Assembly: GCA_028873155.1 (NCBI GenBank)
Contig: JAGWML010000131.1
Span: 1 to 8,606 of the forward strand
Length of the DNA stretch: 8,606 nt
Source: Acidobacteriota bacterium
GTDB lineage: Bacteria; Acidobacteriota; Terriglobia; Terriglobales; Acidobacteriaceae
Reading direction: 5' to 3'
This document shows, in pieces, positions 6,909 through 8,606 of the stretch (the stretch's first letter is position 1; every line of letters starts with the position of its first letter). The notes below the pieces were generated by a model. The model ran no database searches and was not told where the DNA came from. It worked only from the letters and a program-made list of their open reading frames with translations. The position numbers and the translations under genes are program-made.

Positions 6909-7834
6909 CTGCACCGCTGCGCCTGAGGCTGCCCGCTACCTCGGCAAATCTGGGGCCCGGCTTTGACGCCGCGGCCGTCGCACTCGATTTCTTTCTTGAG
7001 ATCGAGGCGGTGCCGGCACCGGAGTTCTCTATCGCAGCTTCAGGCCGCGATGCCGAGCGCACTTCGCACATCGAGAACAACCTCATTCTGGGCATCTACG
7101 AGCGCCTGCTGCGCGAGAACGGCAAGCCGGTCACTCCGCTCGCAATTCGCATGCACAATGAAATTCCCCTCGGCATGGGCTGCGGCTCCTCTGCTGCGGG
7201 CCGCCTGGCAGCAATCGCTCTCGCCGTGCATTTTGGTTTGCTGGGCTGGACCTCGGCGCAGGTCCTTGAAGAAGCAAGCGCGCTTGAGGGGCATCCCGAC
7301 AATGCCGCGTCCTGCTGGCTGGGTGGCTTCATCACCGCAGCCGCTGAAGGCCGGGCCGTGCGCTTCGCACGCGTGATTCCGCCCGTCAACTGGCGTGCCA
7401 TCGTGGTGCTGCCCGCCGACCCGCTCGCCACCAGCAAAGCGCGCGCCGTACTGCCCGCCACGTACTCCCGCGCGGACGCCGTTGCGAACGTCCAGTCCGC
7501 CTCGCTGCTCGGCCTGGCCTTTGCGCAGGGCAGAGGAGAGTTGCTGCGCATCGCCATGCGCGACCGTTTTCACCAGCCCTACCGCGCCTCGATGTGCCCC
7601 CTGCTACCACCGCTGCTTCCGTTGGCAGGCAGCCCTGGCATTCTCGGCGTGGCTCTCAGTGGAGCGGGCCCTGCCGTCCTCGTCATTGTGGAAGATGAGC
7701 AGAGCCTTGCCTCGGCCGCCGCTTCCATCCGCGCCGCGCTTGCTGGACTTCCAGAGCCTGAACTCAAGATGTGCTCCTTCCAGGCGGATGGCGCAGAAAG
7801 CCTGGCCAGCCACGAGCCCGTTGACGCCTCGTGA
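6905..7834 (+). CDS. thrB: Homoserine kinase (GHMP kinase family)
   Basis: ThrB phosphorylates homoserine with ATP to make the substrate of the upstream threonine synthase. The 309-residue length is typical. The protein opens LRLRLPATSANLGPGFDAAA (5-24), the conserved GHMP motif 1 as seen in homoserine kinases. Motif 2, the ATP-phosphate loop, is PLGMGCGSSAAGR from P88, with cysteine C93 where leucine is usual (GLGSSAA). EGHPDNAASCWLGG is the family's catalytic-region signature, with S replacing the common P. Motif 3 is GVALSGAGPAVLVI with SGAGP at 252-256. The intact motifs and the thrC neighbour make the assignment firm despite the single-residue differences. The gene starts at ATG 6905 within ATGA. 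Homoserine dehydrogenase is not in this window. A strong terminator lies 118 bp downstream. Confidence 0.94.
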   Translation: MTAPLRLRLPATSANLGPGFDAAAVALDFFLEIEAVPAPEFSIAASGRDAERTSHIENNLILGIYERLLRENGKPVTPLAIRMHNEIPLGMGCGSSAAGRLAAIALAVHFGLLGWTSAQVLEEASALEGHPDNAASCWLGGFITAAAEGRAVRFARVIPPVNWRAIVVLPADPLATSKARAVLPATYSRADAVANVQSASLLGLAFAQGRGELLRIAMRDRFHQPYRASMCPLLPPLLPLAGSPGILGVALSGAGPAVLVIVEDEQSLASAAASIRAALAGLPEPELKMCSFQADGAESLASHEPVDAS

Positions 7835-7888
7835 GTCGTCGCTCACAGTCACCCGTTCGTCATTACTCCGCGCGGTACCGAAGATTGC

Positions 7889-7917
7889 TTGATTTTATCC
7901 TCCGGAATGCCTAGATT
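7889..7917 (+). promoter_or_regulatory. Possible sigma70-type promoter upstream of the terminator
   Basis: TTGATT (7889-7894) and TAGATT (7912-7917) are separated by 17 bp; each matches its consensus hexamer at four of six positions. A start near 7924 would give a transcript ending at the hairpin at 7953-7992, about 60-70 nt long, or reading through into trxA. Chance occurrence is quite possible. Confidence 0.3.
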
Positions 7918-7952
7918 TCCCGGATGGGCAGTTCTGGGGGAGGGCTGCTCTG

Positions 7953-7992
7953 GCGCCCGGTAACCCGAATGGTTCCGGGCGCTTTTGATTTC
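7953..7992 (+). terminator. Strong Rho-independent terminator downstream of thrB
   Basis: GCGCCCGG (7953-7960) pairs perfectly with CCGGGCGC (7975-7982). Inside, AACC (7962-7965) pairs with GGTT (7971-7974), with one bulged T and a CGAAT loop. TTTTGATTTC follows. This 12-bp stem probably ends the murB-thrC-thrB transcript; it could also act as an attenuator if the promoter-like pair upstream is used. Confidence 0.85.
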
Positions 7993-8001
7993 TACCCCAA
8001 G

Positions 8002-8030
8002 ATCCTCGCTGCTCAATTTCTATCCTCGCT
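8002..8030 (+). repeat. 9-bp direct repeat with 20-bp period
   Basis: ATCCTCGCT occurs at 8002-8010 and again at 8022-8030, two helical turns apart, in the trxA upstream region. The same stretch contains CTGCT (8009-8013) and AGCAG (8032-8036), which could pair. The spacing suits a dimeric regulator, but nothing identifies one. Confidence 0.35.
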
Positions 8031-8089
8031 CAGCAGTCCGCAGGGTTGCGACTTTGGGGTGCGCTGCCGCATCCTAATAGAGGGTGAAC

Positions 8090-8113
8090 GCTCCTCTCAT
8101 TTCAGTGAGGAGC
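8090..8113 (+). promoter_or_regulatory. Leader hairpin just upstream of the trxA ribosome-binding site
   Basis: GCTCCTC (8090-8096) and GAGGAGC (8107-8113) form a perfect 7-bp stem with a 10-nt loop. The 5' arm can instead pair (CCTCTC, 8093-8098) with the trxA Shine-Dalgarno GGGAGG (8123-8128) with one G-U pair. The two pairings exclude each other, which could modulate trxA translation. The hairpin is visible; the role is inference. Confidence 0.4.
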
Positions 8114-8122
8114 ACGCTGTAA

Positions 8123-8128
8123 GGGAGG
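8123..8128 (+). promoter_or_regulatory. Shine-Dalgarno of trxA
   Basis: GGGAGG in AAGGGAGGAACATG, 3 nt from the end of the hexamer to the ATG at 8132. It fixes the trxA start. Confidence 0.8.
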
Positions 8129-8131
8129 AAC

Positions 8132-8464
8132 ATGGCTGGAGTTGGAGTACTTGAAGTAAGCGATGCAACATTCGACCAGGAAGTGCTGCACAGTGAGCAG
8201 CCCGTGCTGGTGGATTTCTGGGCCGTCTGGTGCGGTCCCTGCAAGGCAATTGGGCCCATCGTCGAGGGCGTCGCCGCCTCGTATGCAGGCAAGCTCAAGG
8301 TTGCCAAGGTCAATGTGGACGAAAACGGAGCGACACCGTCGCGCTACGGGATTCGCGGAATTCCTACGCTCTTATTCTTCAAGGGCGGCAAAGTGGCCGA
8401 TCAGGTAGTGGGCTACGTGCCGCAGAACGTTATCGAGGAAAAGGTCCAGAAGCTGCTTGCCTAG
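8132..8464 (+). CDS. trxA: Thioredoxin
   Basis: A 110-residue classical cytoplasmic thioredoxin, a general protein disulfide reductant recycled by thioredoxin reductase. VLVDFWAVWCGPCKAIGPIV carries the WCGPC active site with C34 and C37. D28 is the usual buried aspartate. KVNVDEN and YGIRGIPTLLFFKGG follow, with cis-proline P78 facing the active site. VVGYVPQNVIEEKVQKLL is the final strand and helix. The length equals a single thioredoxin domain, with no signal peptide. It appears to be monocistronic, with its own upstream region and a terminator 29 bp after the stop. No thioredoxin reductase gene is visible. Confidence 0.96.
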   Translation: MAGVGVLEVSDATFDQEVLHSEQPVLVDFWAVWCGPCKAIGPIVEGVAASYAGKLKVAKVNVDENGATPSRYGIRGIPTLLFFKGGKVADQVVGYVPQNVIEEKVQKLLA

Positions 8465-8492
8465 GACGGTCTGAGCGCAACTTGCAAGAACA

Positions 8493-8519
8493 GAAAAGGC
8501 CCGACAGTCGGGCCTTTTC
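8493..8519. terminator. Bidirectional terminator, 27-bp perfect palindrome
   Basis: GAAAAGGCCCGAC, a central A at 8506, then GTCGGGCCTTTTC: a perfect inverted repeat with an A-tract on one side and a T-tract on the other. It sits between the stops of convergent trxA and the lexA-like gene and would terminate both. Confidence 0.9.
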
Positions 8520-8537
8520 CCTTGTCGGGGTCCAAAC

Positions 8538-8606
8538 TCATCGATACTTGCGCAGCACGCCCAGAACGCGCCCCTGGATCGCCACCTGCGCCGCAGGCAC
8601 ATAGAT
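8538..8606 (-). CDS. lexA: 3' end of a probable LexA repressor gene (partial)
   Basis: Only the last 22 codons and the TGA (complement of 8538-8540) are inside the window. The visible peptide ends VAIQGRVLGVLRKYR. That resembles the C-terminal beta strands of LexA peptidases, where an I-x-G-x-V-x-G-V-x-R pattern is usual. LexA would be the self-cleaving SOS repressor; its DNA-binding domain and catalytic Ser/Lys lie beyond the window, so this rests on a short tail. A related S24 peptidase-type repressor is the main alternative. Its transcript converges on trxA and shares the palindromic terminator. Confidence 0.65.
   Translation of the reverse strand: MYVPAAQVAIQGRVLGVLRKYR

Larger units (their letters stand above)
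7835..8131 (+). other. 297-bp intergenic region between thrB and trxA
   Basis: No convincing gene is present. The region holds, in order, a promoter-like pair (7889-7917), a strong terminator (7953-7992), a 9-bp direct repeat (8002-8010 and 8022-8030), a weak -10-like TAATAG (8075-8080), a leader hairpin (8090-8113) and the trxA Shine-Dalgarno. An open frame from ATG 7924 crosses the terminator and runs into trxA out of frame; I treat it as spurious. Confidence 0.6.

Noticed and set aside
7924..8154. 76-codon plus-strand frame in the thrB-trxA gap
   Set aside because: No Shine-Dalgarno, runs through a strong terminator and into trxA out of frame, no recognisable protein.

Overview
The window is 8.6 kb of dense, GC-rich bacterial chromosome. 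Codons strongly prefer C or G in third position, and the genes are separated by short gaps. Every gene I can support is a housekeeping or transport gene. The protein sequences, together with a bacilliredoxin-family gene and a LexA-like tail in a GC-rich background, would fit an acidobacterium (Terriglobia/Acidobacteriaceae). That placement is inference from general resemblance, not from a marker gene. There are no rRNA or tRNA genes, CRISPR arrays, transposases, phage genes or obvious horizontally acquired islands.

Layout. 2-628 (+) is the thiamine phosphate synthase gene thiE, missing a few 5' codons at the window edge. 695-2278 (+) and 2297-3829 (+) are two APC-superfamily amino acid permeases in tandem, one LAT-like and one CAT-like; the stop codon of the first lies against the Shine-Dalgarno of the second. 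A bidirectional terminator hairpin at 3858-3887 separates them from a convergent bacilliredoxin-family gene, 3913-4341 (-). That gene is divergent from murB, 4411-5484 (+), across only 69 bp. Then come thrC, 5553-6908 (+), and thrB, 6905-7834 (+), overlapping by ATGA. A 297-bp intergenic region holds a strong terminator and several possible regulatory elements, followed by trxA, 8132-8464 (+). A 27-bp perfect palindrome terminates trxA and the convergent gene whose last 22 codons, 8538-8606 (-), look like the end of lexA.

How the genes relate. thrC and thrB encode the last two steps of threonine synthesis (homoserine to phosphohomoserine to threonine) and are probably translationally coupled. 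murB (peptidoglycan precursor synthesis) lies 68 bp upstream on the same strand with no terminator seen between, so it may be co-transcribed. The two permeases probably import or exchange amino acids. The bacilliredoxin-like protein and thioredoxin are both thiol-redox proteins but sit in separate transcription units.

I found no convincing undescribed system. The best non-coding candidate is the trxA upstream region, where a leader hairpin competes with a pairing that would cover the trxA ribosome-binding site. The other observations are modest.
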